From: Prochlorococcus sp. AG-402-K21
GTDB taxonomy: Bacteria > Cyanobacteriota > Cyanobacteriia > PCC-6307 > Cyanobiaceae
Length of the DNA stretch: 64,000 nt
Direction of reading: 5' to 3'
NCBI GenBank assembly: GCA_003216775.1
Contig: QCII01000002.1
Coordinates: forward strand, 1-64,000
Under the pieces are notes generated by a model that ran no database searches, was not told where the DNA came from, and worked only from the letters and a program-made list of their open reading frames with translations. Both the position numbers and the translations under genes were made by a program. Below, one piece after another: positions 33,190 to 43,069 of this stretch (positions are counted from its first letter, which is position 1; each line of letters begins with the position of its first letter).

Positions 33190-34088
33190 AGAAATTCAAA
33201 AATCATTTCATTTGTTTTTTCCGGTTCTTCATCATGAGGACAATGACCAGCACCTTTAATGATATCAAGTCTTTTAATATTACTAAATTTTTCCTTCCAC
33301 TCTTTTGCTTCACTTAAGGATTCCCAAGGATCTTTTTCTCCCCAAATCAGTTGGATTGGAGAATTAACTTTATCGAAAAGGTCCGTAGCAAGATAATCAT
33401 CAAATAAGTTAATAAAACCACGAAATGCTTCTTTAGAGTTTTTCCTTTGAGAGGGTTGATATAGTATTTCAATCAATTCTTTGTCGATATTTTTTCCTGA
33501 AGGGTAAGCTTGTTCAAGTATTTTCTTTATAACCTTTGGATTAGCAGCTCTTGTAAAAAGTGTATTACTAATTATTCTTTGCCTTACAAATGTTTTTAAT
33601 ATGGGCCTGAGAAAATTCATCAAAATATCATTTTTTTGCAAGCGTTTATCATCCATAGTTCTTTGTGCACAATCAATCAAAATGACACCTTTGCAATTCT
33701 CTTTGAGGATTTCAGCAGCTTTTAAAGCAATAACACCACCAATTGAATTACCCACCAAGTAGACAGGAGATTTTATTACCTCTGCACAAAATGTTGATAT
33801 TTGATTACTCCATAAGTCAAATGAATATTTGATTGAGTTTTCTTTATCAGGTTCGTAATTTAACAAAGCACTAGGCTGACTGCTCTTTCCAAATCCTAAT
33901 AAGTCAATTGCGTAGCAGTTAGAAAATTTACCAAGAAAATCTTGATTATGTCTCCAGTGGTTTTTTGATGCCCCAAATCCATGAACTAATAAAATCTTAA
34001 TATCTTTTTCAGAAGTAGATTCTTTTGATAAAGACCAAGAAATTTCCCAATTTTTCCACTTCCAAGTTTCCGATTGATTTAAAGACAC
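33174..34088 (-). CDS. Alpha/beta-fold hydrolase
   Basis: A 304-residue enzyme of the alpha/beta hydrolase fold. HGFGAS at residues 36-41 is the oxyanion-hole region, the nucleophile elbow GNSIGG has Ser115, an acidic residue is likely in LIWGEKDPW near 250, and the catalytic His lies in GAGHCPHDEEPE near the C-terminus. The substrate is unknown. It shares several motifs with the protein at 61645-62544, so the two are probably paralogues. Translation starts at GTG. It overlaps the sigma factor gene tail-to-tail by 16 bases. Confidence 0.88.
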   Translation of the reverse strand: MSLNQSETWKWKNWEISWSLSKESTSEKDIKILLVHGFGASKNHWRHNQDFLGKFSNCYAIDLLGFGKSSQPSALLNYEPDKENSIKYSFDLWSNQISTFCAEVIKSPVYLVGNSIGGVIALKAAEILKENCKGVILIDCAQRTMDDKRLQKNDILMNFLRPILKTFVRQRIISNTLFTRAANPKVIKKILEQAYPSGKNIDKELIEILYQPSQRKNSKEAFRGFINLFDDYLATDLFDKVNSPIQLIWGEKDPWESLSEAKEWKEKFSNIKRLDIIKGAGHCPHDEEPEKTNEMIFEFLQETK

Positions 34089-34176
34089 TATGAATATACT
34101 TTTAATTAAACTTTAATTCAAAAAAAAATTATTCGTTTTTAATAAATTATTCTTAGTTAAGAAAAAACGTTATTTT

Positions 34177-35175
34177 ATGGAAAGGAAAAAGGTCATATGT
34201 ATTGGAGAGGCTTTAATAGACAGAATCAGAAATAAGTCAAATCAAGGATTTACAGATTTTTTAGGTGGTGCGCCGGCTAATGTTGCTTGTGCATTAAGAA
34301 AATTAAAAATAGATTCAATATTTATAGGAAGTTTGGGTAATGATGATTATGGAAAAAAATTTATTACGCAATTTAATAAATTGGACGTTAATCTAGATTT
34401 CTTGCAATTAGATAATGATTTATCTACTCGCGTAGTGAATGTAGATAGAGATCAATTTGGAGATCGTTTTTTTTCAGGATTTGAAGCAAGTTCTAATTCA
34501 TGCGTTGCTGACGAAGTTCTTAGAAAGAAATTAATCGAAAAAGAAATTTTAAATTTGGAGAAATCTTTCCTAGAAACAAAATATTTGGTTACAGGAACGA
34601 TCTTATTATCATCTCCAATATCAGCAGAGACTATTTTTTTTCTTCTTGAACAGGCTAAAAAATTTGAAGTCAAAATAGTCATTGATTTGAATTGGAGAGA
34701 GGTCTTTTGGGATCATTCAAGTTTTTCATCAGAAATTAGTAAAGCTGCGAGAGTTAATTTAATTAAGAAATTTTTAAATCATGCAAATGTTTTAAAACTT
34801 GCTAAGGAAGAAGCAACTTTGTTTTTTGAGGATCAAAATCCCTTGCTAATATCTCAACAATTGTCTAATAGACCAGATGTAATAATAACTGATGGAAAAA
34901 ATCCCGTTGCATGGTATATCAATGGATTGCAGGGAATTACCGAAACTCCTACTTCACAAAAAATTGTCGATACAACTGGTGCAGGCGATGCTTTTCTCGC
35001 TGGTTTAATTTCAAAATTAATTTCTTCTGGCTATCCTTCAAATCAATTAGAGATAGAAGATTGCATTAAGTTCGCAGGTGTTTGTGGATTATTAACTTGT
35101 CTTGGTGAAGGCGCCATCGAGCAACAGCCATATTATGAGAAGGTTAATAAATTTTTGGGATCTCTTATGTCGTAG
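34177..35175 (+). CDS. PfkB-family carbohydrate kinase (fructokinase-like)
   Basis: Ribokinase/PfkB-fold sugar kinase of 332 residues. It has the N-terminal ICIGEALIDRI and the GG motif FLGGAPANVACAL, and the C-terminal ATP/anion-hole signature VDTTGAGDAFLAGL with the catalytic Asp. The N-terminal pattern looks most like bacterial fructokinases, but the sugar cannot be fixed from sequence. Its 3' end overlaps the convergent tsaE by 43 bases, the longest overlap in the window. Confidence 0.88.
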   Translation: MERKKVICIGEALIDRIRNKSNQGFTDFLGGAPANVACALRKLKIDSIFIGSLGNDDYGKKFITQFNKLDVNLDFLQLDNDLSTRVVNVDRDQFGDRFFSGFEASSNSCVADEVLRKKLIEKEILNLEKSFLETKYLVTGTILLSSPISAETIFFLLEQAKKFEVKIVIDLNWREVFWDHSSFSSEISKAARVNLIKKFLNHANVLKLAKEEATLFFEDQNPLLISQQLSNRPDVIITDGKNPVAWYINGLQGITETPTSQKIVDTTGAGDAFLAGLISKLISSGYPSNQLEIEDCIKFAGVCGLLTCLGEGAIEQQPYYEKVNKFLGSLMS

Positions 35176-35570
35176 CGCCGTCCATAATTTTTTGCGTAAC
35201 TAATTTCTATTTTCCAGAAATTATCAACAACTGGTTCTATTAACTCTGGCCATTCAATAACTAAAATAGCTTGTCTTTGTATTGCCTCTTCTTCTTCTGA
35301 AAAAAAAACTTCTTTTGCTGACGGAATATCGTCTAACCTATATAAATCTAAGTGAATTAGCGGAATTTTTCCTGAATAATAATGATGTGATAAAGCAAAT
35401 GTAGGACTTGTAATATCCTCAGAGATTGATAACCCTTTGGCTATGCCTTGAACAAATGAAGTTTTGCCAGCCCCAATTGGACCTTGTAATAAAACAATTG
35501 ATTGGGGATTTAATTTTTGTGCGAGTTTTTCCCCTAAATTTATAGTCTCTGTTAAATTCTCAACAAACAC
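35133..35570 (-). CDS. tsaE: tRNA threonylcarbamoyladenosine biosynthesis ATPase TsaE
   Basis: ATPase of the TsaBDE complex that makes the t6A37 modification on ANN-reading tRNAs. The 145-residue protein has Walker A QGPIGAGKTSFV near residues 29-40, SPTFALSHHYY, and the conserved HLDLYRL in the middle, followed by VIEWPEL. The length is usual. The last 43 bases are shared on the opposite strand with the sugar kinase gene, so its C-terminal ~14 residues are encoded in the overlap. Confidence 0.94.
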   Translation of the reverse strand: MFVENLTETINLGEKLAQKLNPQSIVLLQGPIGAGKTSFVQGIAKGLSISEDITSPTFALSHHYYSGKIPLIHLDLYRLDDIPSAKEVFFSEEEEAIQRQAILVIEWPELIEPVVDNFWKIEISYAKNYGRRYDIRDPKNLLTFS

Positions 35571-35621
35571 AAAATGGCATAAAAATCCTTTATAGTTTAA
35601 TAGAAAAAGAATTCATTAGAA

Positions 35622-37040
35622 ATGGTTATTGCAAACTCAGTTAAAACTACTATTCCAAATTACGTAATTACTGACATTTCATTATCAGATTTTGGCCGTA
35701 AAGAAATTAAAATAGCCGAAACTGAAATGCCAGGATTAATGGCACTTAGAGATAAATTTAAAACTGAAAAGCCACTTAAAGGTGCAAAAATAGCCGGTAG
35801 TCTTCACATGACTATTCAGACAGCAGTATTAATAGAAACTCTTGTTGAACTTGGTGCAAAAGTTAAATGGGCTTCATGCAATATTTTTTCTACTCAAGAT
35901 CATGCGGCTGCGGCTATTGCAGAACAAGGAATTTCGGTATATGCAAAAAAAGGTGAAACTCTCGATGAATATTGGCAATATACCCATTACATCCTTGATT
36001 GGGGATCAGATTCACCAAATATGATTCTTGATGATGGAGGAGATGCAACTGGCTTATTGATACTTGGTAGTAAAGCAGAAAAAGATTTGTCTGTTTTAGA
36101 CAAACCTTGTAATGAAGAAGAAATTGCTTTATTTAATTCAATTAAGTCCAAGCTGCAAACTGATTGTAATTTCTATTCTAGAATTAAGAGTAATATTATT
36201 GGTGTTACTGAAGAAACTACTACTGGAGTTGCAAGACTTTATCAACTGCAAAAGCAAAATGGATTACCTTTCCCTGCTATAAACGTTAATGATTCAGTAA
36301 CTAAAAGCAAATTTGATAATTTATATGGCTGTCGAGAATCTTTAGTTGACAGCATAAAGCGTGCAACTGATGTGATGATTGCCGGTAAGGTCGCTTTAGT
36401 AATAGGTTTCGGAGATGTAGGTAAAGGCTCAGCACAGTCATTAAGAGGACTTGGTGCGATTGTAAAAGTTGCTGAAGTTGATCCAATTTGTGCTCTTCAA
36501 GCGGCAATGGAAGGTTTTAGTGTTGTTACACTAGATGATGTTGTGGGAGATATAGATATATTTGTTACAGCAACAGGCAACTTTCAAGTCATAACACACG
36601 AAAATCTTATTAAAATGAAGGATGAGGCCATAGTTTGTAATATTGGACATTTTGATAATGAAATTGATGTAGCTTCATTGAAAGATTATCCATGGGAAAA
36701 TATTAAGCCTCAGGTTGATCACATAACTTTACCGAGTGGAAATAAAATAATTCTTCTTGCTGAGGGTAGATTAGTTAATTTAGGCTGTGCTACAGGACAT
36801 CCAAGTTTTGTTATGAGTAATTCTTTTACCAATCAAGTATTAGCTCAAATTGAACTTTTCAATAAGTCAGATCAATATGAAAAAGAGGTTTATGTTTTGC
36901 CAAAACATTTAGACGAAATGGTAGCTAGGTTACATTTAAATAAAATTGGTGCAAAACTAACAAAATTAACTAAACAACAGGCTGATTACATTAATGTTTC
37001 TGTTGAAGGACCTTACAAACCAGAACTTTATAGATATTAG
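35622..37040 (+). CDS. ahcY: Adenosylhomocysteinase
   Basis: NAD-dependent enzyme that hydrolyses S-adenosylhomocysteine to adenosine and homocysteine in the methyl cycle. The 472 residues show [16 protein letters not shown] near the N-terminus, [16 protein letters not shown], the NAD-binding [18 protein letters not shown], and the C-terminal [12 protein letters not shown] that closes the neighbouring active site. The insertion typical of bacterial SahH (about residues 150-190) is present. The downstream DedA gene begins 2 bases after the stop codon. Confidence 0.98.
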   Translation: MVIANSVKTTIPNYVITDISLSDFGRKEIKIAETEMPGLMALRDKFKTEKPLKGAKIAGSLHMTIQTAVLIETLVELGAKVKWASCNIFSTQDHAAAAIAEQGISVYAKKGETLDEYWQYTHYILDWGSDSPNMILDDGGDATGLLILGSKAEKDLSVLDKPCNEEEIALFNSIKSKLQTDCNFYSRIKSNIIGVTEETTTGVARLYQLQKQNGLPFPAINVNDSVTKSKFDNLYGCRESLVDSIKRATDVMIAGKVALVIGFGDVGKGSAQSLRGLGAIVKVAEVDPICALQAAMEGFSVVTLDDVVGDIDIFVTATGNFQVITHENLIKMKDEAIVCNIGHFDNEIDVASLKDYPWENIKPQVDHITLPSGNKIILLAEGRLVNLGCATGHPSFVMSNSFTNQVLAQIELFNKSDQYEKEVYVLPKHLDEMVARLHLNKIGAKLTKLTKQQADYINVSVEGPYKPELYRY

Positions 37041-37042
37041 GT

Positions 37043-37702
37043 TTGAGTTTAATTTTTGTAAATTTCCTTACTTCAATTCCTGACTATATTAGTTTAGCTG
37101 TTGAAAAGAATTCAACAATTGCATACCTCACTATTTGTTTGGCCATGTTTTTGGAGAATATCATACCTCCAATTCCTTCGGAAATAATAATGCCATTGGG
37201 AGGGTTTTTTGTTTATCAACAAAAATTAAATTTCTTTATATTAGTTTTTTGGGGTTTATTTGGGACAATCTTAGGATCCTTGCCTTGGTATTACTTAGGA
37301 AGATTAGTAAATGAAAAAAGACTTTCAAACTTTTTAGACAAAAAAGGAAAATATTTAGGAATTTCCTCTAATGATTTAACTAAAAGTAAAAGGTGGTTTG
37401 AGAGATACGGTGTTTCCTTAGTTTTTTGGGGCAGATTAGTGCCAGGTATACGAACTTTAATTTCAGTTCCTGCTGGCATAGAACTTATGCCATTAAAACA
37501 ATTTTTAATTTGGACTACATTAGGTAGCCTAATATGGGTTATTCTTCTCACTTATGCAGGTTATTTTTTTGGTGAAAATTATCCAATTATTGAAACCTAT
37601 TTAGATCAAATCAAATTTATTGTAAAGCCAGCTTTGATTTTGATTTTCTCATATTTTCTAATAAAACTTTTTATTAGATTTATTAAACATAATAGAGCCT
37701 AG
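37043..37702 (+). CDS. DedA-family membrane protein
   Basis: Integral membrane protein of 219 residues related to the DedA/SNARE-associated (VTT) family, which includes lipid scramblases and flippases. It has the MFLENIIPPIPSEIIMPLGGF re-entrant motif, GSLPWYYLGRL, and the diagnostic FWGRLVPGIRTLISVPAG. About five or six hydrophobic spans are visible. The start is TTG, 2 bases after ahcY, so it is likely coupled to that gene. Its TAG overlaps the stop codon of ssb in the palindrome CTAG. Confidence 0.9.
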   Translation: MSLIFVNFLTSIPDYISLAVEKNSTIAYLTICLAMFLENIIPPIPSEIIMPLGGFFVYQQKLNFFILVFWGLFGTILGSLPWYYLGRLVNEKRLSNFLDKKGKYLGISSNDLTKSKRWFERYGVSLVFWGRLVPGIRTLISVPAGIELMPLKQFLIWTTLGSLIWVILLTYAGYFFGENYPIIETYLDQIKFIVKPALILIFSYFLIKLFIRFIKHNRA

Positions 37703-38070
37703 AAAGGGATTTCACTTGAGTTACTATTATTAGAATATTGGTTATTATTAGACTCTTTTTTCGAGCTTAGCAGGTTTAACCTATCTACTCTAACAACTGG
37801 TTTATATCTATCTTCTCCGGTATTTTTATCTTTCCAACTTTCAATTTTGAAGCTTCCTGTAATTCCAATTAAAGATCCTTTTTTGACGTAGTCTGCTGCT
37901 ATTTGGGCTTGTTTCCCCCATATTTCTAAATTAAACCAGTCTGGCTCTTCATCTCTACTTCTTCTGTTCACTGCAAGAGTAAAATTAGCTACAATAGATC
38001 CAGATTCAAAATATCTGACATCTGGTTCTCTACCAGCTCTTCCAACTAGATTAATAGTGTTAATTTCCAT
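37699..38070 (-). CDS. ssb: Single-stranded DNA-binding protein
   Basis: OB-fold protein that coats single-stranded DNA. The protein started at the ATG complementary to 38068-38070 is 123 residues and begins MEINTINLVGRAGREPDVRYFESG. A longer frame reaches 38133 but adds 21 residues before the conserved strand 1, so I take the shorter start. The OB fold includes VANFTLAVNRRSRD and PDWFNLEIWGKQA. The C-terminal tail is short and Asn/Ser-rich and ends SSEIPF, with fewer acidic residues than the usual DDDIPF protein-interaction tip. Confidence 0.93.
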   Translation of the reverse strand: MEINTINLVGRAGREPDVRYFESGSIVANFTLAVNRRSRDEEPDWFNLEIWGKQAQIAADYVKKGSLIGITGSFKIESWKDKNTGEDRYKPVVRVDRLNLLSSKKESNNNQYSNNSNSSEIPF

Positions 38071-38201
38071 AATTTTTTTTTTTAATAATACTCTTATTTT
38101 CAGTTTCTGCTCAAAGTTTTGCGTGCTATTCATAACTAAATGAGAGAATTGTGAGAGCTTAACAAAAAATAGATATATTATTTATAAAAAGAATACTTAT
38201 T

Positions 38202-39254
38202 GTGATTTTTAACAGATTTAAATTTTCTAGAGACATTGGCATAGATTTGGGAACTGCCAATACTCTTATACATGTATCAGGTAAAGGAGTTGTTTTGCAA
38301 GAGCCTTCTGTAGTAGCTATGGATTTAGAAGAAGGGATCCCATTAGCTGTCGGTAAAGAAGCAAAGTTAATGCTTGGAAGGACACCTGGCAATATAAGAG
38401 CTGTAAGACCACTAAGAGATGGCGTTATCGCAGATTTTGATGCCGCAGAGCAAATGATAAAAACATTTATTCAAAAATGTAACGAAGGTAAGGGTATAGT
38501 AGCCCCAAGGATAGTTATTGGTATTCCCAGTGGAGTGACTAGTGTTGAGAGAAGAGCAGTAAGAGAAGCTGGTTTGGCTGGAGCAAGAGAGGTTCACTTA
38601 ATTGATGAACCCGTTGCAGCAGCAATAGGAGCATCATTACCAGTAACTGAGCCAATTGGAACTATGATTGTTGATATAGGTGGTGGCACTACTGAGGTTG
38701 CAGTATTAAGTTTGGGTGGAACTGTATTAAGTGAATCTGTTCGTATAGCCGGTGACGAAATAAATGAATCAATTGCTCTATATCTTAAAAAAGTTCACAA
38801 TTTAGTTGTTGGAGAAAGAACTGCAGAAGATATTAAGATCAAAATTGGATCTGCATTTCCAGATGATGATTTTGATAAACAAACTTTAGAGGTAAGAGGT
38901 TTACATCTTTTATCTGGTCTACCTAGGTCAGTAACTTTGACATCAGGAGAAATTAGAGAAGCCATGGCTGATACGCTTAGCAAAATAGTTGAAGCTGTCA
39001 AAAGAACTTTAGAGCGAACTCCCCCTGAGCTTGCTGCAGATATTGTAGATAGAGGAATTATGCTTGCAGGAGGTGGAGCTTTAGTAAGAGGTATTAATGA
39101 TTTATTGAGCGATGAAACGGGAATTTTTACTCATATAGCAGAAAATCCACTTCTGTGTGTAGTTAATGGTTGTGGAGAGGTTTTGGATGATTTTAAAAAA
39201 CTTAAAAGAGTTGTAGATACTCCTGACTTTATAAGGAACGCCATAAGAGATTAA
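38202..39254 (+). CDS. mreB: Rod-shape determining protein MreB
   Basis: Bacterial actin that organises cell-wall synthesis. The 350 residues start at GTG and show the phosphate 1 loop [14 protein letters not shown], phosphate 2 [14 protein letters not shown], and the adenosine motif [14 protein letters not shown]. The membrane-binding N-terminus is [10 protein letters not shown]. mreC and mreD follow on the same strand with gaps of 4 bases and an overlap, giving a standard mreBCD operon. About 130 bases upstream separate it from divergent ssb. Confidence 0.97.
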   Translation: MIFNRFKFSRDIGIDLGTANTLIHVSGKGVVLQEPSVVAMDLEEGIPLAVGKEAKLMLGRTPGNIRAVRPLRDGVIADFDAAEQMIKTFIQKCNEGKGIVAPRIVIGIPSGVTSVERRAVREAGLAGAREVHLIDEPVAAAIGASLPVTEPIGTMIVDIGGGTTEVAVLSLGGTVLSESVRIAGDEINESIALYLKKVHNLVVGERTAEDIKIKIGSAFPDDDFDKQTLEVRGLHLLSGLPRSVTLTSGEIREAMADTLSKIVEAVKRTLERTPPELAADIVDRGIMLAGGGALVRGINDLLSDETGIFTHIAENPLLCVVNGCGEVLDDFKKLKRVVDTPDFIRNAIRD

Positions 39255-39258
39255 TATT

Positions 39259-40011
39259 ATGTTAGATATCCGACGAATTTCTACTAGTCGTTGGTGGCAT
39301 AAAAAAAAGAATTGGATATTGTTTGTAATTTTTTTATTTTTAGTTTTCGTAAGAATATCAAAAGGATCTATTTTTAAGGATTTTTATTATTTTATTTCAA
39401 AGCCTTTTTGGCCTGGTCAATTTCAAAAAGAAGTTATTCTTAAGAGCAGAGACCAAGAATCCTTAATCAAAATAAATCTTTTAAAAAAAGATAATTTAAG
39501 ATTGCGAGAAATTTTATCTCTTCAAGATTCATCTGATATAAATAGTATTTCAGCAGCAGTTATTTCAAGGAAAACAGGCAGTTGGTGGAGACAATTAATA
39601 CTAAACAAAGGTTCAAAAGATGGAGTAGAAATTGGTAATACTGTAATTGGCCCTGGTGGATTATTAGGGAGAGTAAACAATACTTCTTTCTTTACTTCGT
39701 CGGTAATATTGTTAACCTCACCAGAAAGTAAGGTAGCCGTGTGGTTGGATAGAATCCAGATAAATGGATTACTAGTAGGATTAGCAGATGATAATCCAAG
39801 CTTAATATTATATTCAAAAGATGCTGATATTAAAGTTGGAGATTTTGTTTCATCTTCTCCTGCAAGTACTTTATTACCTCCAAATATCCCTATTGGTATT
39901 GTCCAATCTATAGATGAGCCATTTAAAGAAACAAAAACAGCAAAAATATCACTCTTAGCTAACCCTCATGTAATTGATTGGGTACAAATTTTAAAAGTGA
40001 AAATTCAATGA
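39259..40011 (+). CDS. mreC: Rod-shape determining protein MreC
   Basis: Bitopic periplasmic scaffold of the elongation machinery. The 250 residues have an N-terminal membrane anchor (NWILFVIFLFLVFVRI), a short coiled region with EILSL, and two beta-barrel-like repeats with GSKDGVEIGNTVIGPGGLLGRV and KVGDFVSSSPASTLLPPNIPIGIV, the usual MreC pattern. The stop codon overlaps the mreD start (ATGA). Confidence 0.94.
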   Translation: MLDIRRISTSRWWHKKKNWILFVIFLFLVFVRISKGSIFKDFYYFISKPFWPGQFQKEVILKSRDQESLIKINLLKKDNLRLREILSLQDSSDINSISAAVISRKTGSWWRQLILNKGSKDGVEIGNTVIGPGGLLGRVNNTSFFTSSVILLTSPESKVAVWLDRIQINGLLVGLADDNPSLILYSKDADIKVGDFVSSSPASTLLPPNIPIGIVQSIDEPFKETKTAKISLLANPHVIDWVQILKVKIQ

Positions 40012-40523
40012 ATCAATTTTTTACAAAAAATTTTTCTATCATTTTCTTTATTTTTGTTCCAATTATTTTTTTATGGCACCCTAATTGGCTTGGATTTTTG
40101 GGTGTCCAGCCATATTGGCCTTTATTTTGGTTATTACCTTGGTCAATGATTAATGGATCTATTCATGGACTAATATTTGGTTTGTTTTTAGGTTTAATTT
40201 TAGATTCTTTAACTATGGATAATACTTTTACTCAAATACCAGGTTTAATGTTATGTGGATTCTGGTTTGGGAAAGTTCAATTACATAGTAATATTCTGGT
40301 TGGACATTTTAGGTATGGTTTAATTTGTTCTTTTGGAAGTTTTTTATGTGGTATTTTTTATTTTTCGCAGATTGTATTAAATAGTTTTTCAGATACTACT
40401 TTAGTATTGTTTATCCCCAGTGTTCATAATATTTTAGCTGAAGTTTTTCTGACAGGTTTTTTTGCTCCTTTAATTTGCTCACAACTTTTGAAAATCTTTA
40501 GATCTTCAGGTAGAAAATTATAA
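40008..40523 (+). CDS. mreD: Rod-shape determining protein MreD
   Basis: Polytopic membrane protein of the elongasome. The reading frame opens at 39978, inside mreC, but the ATG at 40008 overlaps the mreC stop as ATGA and is the expected coupled start, giving 171 residues with about five hydrophobic spans (for example FSIIFFIFVPIIFLWH). Conservation of MreD is low; the call rests mainly on the position after mreC and the membrane topology, with the pattern GLIFGLFLGLILDS near 55-70 matching the family. Confidence 0.88.
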   Translation: MNQFFTKNFSIIFFIFVPIIFLWHPNWLGFLGVQPYWPLFWLLPWSMINGSIHGLIFGLFLGLILDSLTMDNTFTQIPGLMLCGFWFGKVQLHSNILVGHFRYGLICSFGSFLCGIFYFSQIVLNSFSDTTLVLFIPSVHNILAEVFLTGFFAPLICSQLLKIFRSSGRKL

Positions 40524-40530
40524 TAATATA

Positions 40531-40548
40531 TTTTGCACAGATGCAAAA
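40531..40548 (+). terminator. Small hairpin after mreD
   Basis: TTTTGCA (40531-40537) and TGCAAAA (40542-40548) form a 7-bp AT-rich stem 8 bases after the mreD stop. There is no T-run after it, so a role as terminator of mreBCD is only a suggestion. Confidence 0.25.
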
Positions 40549-40703
40549 AGTGCGCGAAAAAATTCATAACCTTCAGTTTTATAAATTTTGTAAATCTATG
40601 GAATATGTCTTTTAGGGTTCATAATGTTATATTTTTAATTGTTAGAATAGATGTTCAATGCAATATTTCTTTGCCTTGAAATATCTGGAAATCTTTTTTA
40701 TCT

Positions 40704-41450
40704 ATGTCAAAAGCAAGAATTTTAGTTGTTGATGATGAGCCAGCAGTTTTGAAGGTATTAGTTACTAGACTTCAACTAGCGGGATATCAAGTTTATTCAG
40801 CCACTAACGGAGAAGAAGCTCTTGAGTCTTTTCACAGAGATTCCCCAGACTTGATAGTTCTTGATGTTATGCTTCCAAAAATGGATGGATTCGCAGTTTG
40901 CCGAAGAATTAGAGCTGAATCGGTAGTACCAATAATCTTCTTAACTGCACTAGAAGCCATTTCAGAGAGAGTGGCAGGCTTAGATTTAGGGGCTGATGAT
41001 TATTTATCTAAACCATTTAGTCCAAAAGAGTTAGAGGCTAGGATAGCTACTATTTTGAGAAGAATGGGCCCTACAGTATCTGTTACTGAAACTAAAGAGG
41101 TTCCATCAGGCAAAGGTGTTATGAAATTTGGTAGTTTAGTTGTTGATACTAATCGCAGACAAGTTTCTAGAGCTGGAGAAAGAATTAGCCTAACTTATAC
41201 TGAATTCAGCCTTTTAGAATTATTATTTGATGAACCGGGTAAAGTTGTGCCACGAGCTGAGATTTTAGAACAGCTATGGGGTTACCCTCCTCGGAGAGCT
41301 GCAGATTTAAGAGTTGTCGATGTATATGTAGCCAGACTAAGAGGAAAATTAGAACCAGATCCAAGAAATCCTGAGTTAATATTAACTGTTCGAGGTATTG
41401 GTTATGCATCTCAGAGAGTTGGCGAAACAGCAACATCTTTGGCAAGTTGA
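40704..41450 (+). CDS. rpaB: OmpR-family response regulator, RpaB/Ycf27 type
   Basis: Two-component regulator of 248 residues with an N-terminal receiver domain (DD at 10-11, phosphoacceptor Asp54 in IVLDVMLP, Lys in YLSKPFSP) and a C-terminal winged helix (ISLTYTEFSLLELL, RVVDVYVARLRGKL). It resembles RpaB/Ycf27, which controls photosystem and high-light genes in cyanobacteria, more than RpaA. No sensor kinase is adjacent. The 180-base upstream region holds its promoter. It is followed after 50 bases by lysS. RpaB is my best guess for the subfamily. Confidence 0.75.
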   Translation: MSKARILVVDDEPAVLKVLVTRLQLAGYQVYSATNGEEALESFHRDSPDLIVLDVMLPKMDGFAVCRRIRAESVVPIIFLTALEAISERVAGLDLGADDYLSKPFSPKELEARIATILRRMGPTVSVTETKEVPSGKGVMKFGSLVVDTNRRQVSRAGERISLTYTEFSLLELLFDEPGKVVPRAEILEQLWGYPPRRAADLRVVDVYVARLRGKLEPDPRNPELILTVRGIGYASQRVGETATSLAS

Positions 41451-41500
41451 TCCTTAGTCTGATACTTTTATTAAATAAAACACATATATTAAAATAAATT

Positions 41501-43039
41501 TTGTCTGAAATAAGAGATGCCCGCTTACAAAAAGCAAATTCACTAATTAGTAAAGGGTTTGCTTCCTATGCTGAAAGTTTTAGAGTTTCCCATACTACAA
41601 AATTTCTTATTCAAAAATTTGATTATTTAGACAATGGTCAAGAAGAAGCCTTCAATGTCTCTGTTGCAGGTAGAGTTATGGCAAAACGGGTAATGGGTAA
41701 AATTGCTTTTTTTACGATAAGTGATCAAGAAGGTCAGATTCAGCTTTATTTAGATAAAGGGATTATCAACTCTAATTTAGCAAACCAAAAATTACTTTCT
41801 TTTGAAGATATTAAGGAACTAGTAGATATAGGTGATTGGATTGGCGTCTACGGCACTATTAAAAAAACTAATAAAGGTGAGCTTTCAATTAAAGTAGAAA
41901 AATGGGAAATGTTATCCAAATCATTACAGCCTTTACCAGATAAATGGCATGGGTTGACAGATATTGAAAAAAGATATAGACAACGTTATTTAGATTTGAT
42001 AGTTAATCCTCACTCTAAAAATGTATTTAAAACAAGAGCAAAATGTATAAGTTTTATAAGAAAATGGCTAGATAAAAGAAATTTTTTAGAGATTGAGACA
42101 CCAATTCTGCAATCAGAAGCTGGTGGTGCTGAAGCAAGACCATTTATTACTCATCACAATACGTTAGATATTCCCCTTTATCTAAGAATAGCTACAGAAT
42201 TACATCTAAAAAGAATGGTTGTTGGAGGATTTGAGAAAGTGTATGAATTGGGAAGGATTTTTCGTAATGAGGGGATAAGTACAAAACATAATCCAGAATT
42301 TACTTCAGTTGAAATTTATCAAGCTTTTTCTAACTATGTGGATATGATGGATTTAACGGAAGAACTGATAAAGGATATCGTTGCTGATACGTGTGGCTCT
42401 TTAATTATAAATTATCAAAATAAGGAAATTGATTTTTCTAAACCTTGGTCGAGAATATCTATGAAAGACATAGTAAAAAAATATACAGGTATAGATTTTG
42501 ATTCTTTTAGTGGAGATATTCTAAAAGCAAAAAAAGCAATTAAAAGCATAAATGTTGAATTTTCTTCTAAAATAAATAGTATGGGAAGACTTTTAAATGA
42601 AGTCTTTGAGCAAAAAGTAGAGTCAGAACTTATAGAACCTACTTTTGTCATCGATTATCCTGTTGAAATTTCTCCTTTAGCTAGACCTCATCTTGATAAT
42701 AAAGAGATGGTTCAGAGATTCGAATTATTCATTGTAGGTAGAGAGCTAGCGAATGCTTTTAGTGAATTGATAGATCCAGTAGATCAAAGAGAAAGAATGC
42801 AATTACAGCAATCTCTAAGAGATGCAGGAGATTTTGAGGCTCATTGTATTGATGAAGACTTTTTGAATGCTTTAGAAATTGGCATGCCTCCTACAGGAGG
42901 ATTAGGCATAGGCATTGACAGACTTATTATGTTAATTACTAATAGTCCATCAATTAGAGATGTAATTCCTTTCCCATTGTTAAAACCAGAAATAACTTCA
43001 AATAAAAATGAAAAATTACCCTTGCATGAAGTAAAATAG
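41501..43039 (+). CDS. lysS: Lysyl-tRNA synthetase, class II
   Basis: Charges tRNA-Lys. The 512-residue protein has the N-terminal OB anticodon-binding domain ([20 protein letters not shown]), motif 1 around [21 protein letters not shown], motif 2 [20 protein letters not shown], and motif 3 [12 protein letters not shown]. It starts with TTG; no ATG is available nearby that would keep the N-terminal helix, and [13 protein letters not shown] is a normal LysS beginning. The small conserved gene follows after 30 bases. Confidence 0.97.
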   Translation: MSEIRDARLQKANSLISKGFASYAESFRVSHTTKFLIQKFDYLDNGQEEAFNVSVAGRVMAKRVMGKIAFFTISDQEGQIQLYLDKGIINSNLANQKLLSFEDIKELVDIGDWIGVYGTIKKTNKGELSIKVEKWEMLSKSLQPLPDKWHGLTDIEKRYRQRYLDLIVNPHSKNVFKTRAKCISFIRKWLDKRNFLEIETPILQSEAGGAEARPFITHHNTLDIPLYLRIATELHLKRMVVGGFEKVYELGRIFRNEGISTKHNPEFTSVEIYQAFSNYVDMMDLTEELIKDIVADTCGSLIINYQNKEIDFSKPWSRISMKDIVKKYTGIDFDSFSGDILKAKKAIKSINVEFSSKINSMGRLLNEVFEQKVESELIEPTFVIDYPVEISPLARPHLDNKEMVQRFELFIVGRELANAFSELIDPVDQRERMQLQQSLRDAGDFEAHCIDEDFLNALEIGMPPTGGLGIGIDRLIMLITNSPSIRDVIPFPLLKPEITSNKNEKLPLHEVK

Positions 43040-43069
43040 AAGAATTACTCCAATACGAATTTTTTTTAA

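Noticed and set aside
38071-38133. Upstream extension of ssb
   Set aside because: Adds 21 residues ahead of the conserved first strand; the internal ATG gives the family-typical N-terminus.
40541-40615. A 24-codon ORF between mreD and the response regulator
   Set aside because: Starts in a hairpin arm, is very short, and its composition looks like intergenic AT-rich sequence; no small photosystem protein pattern.
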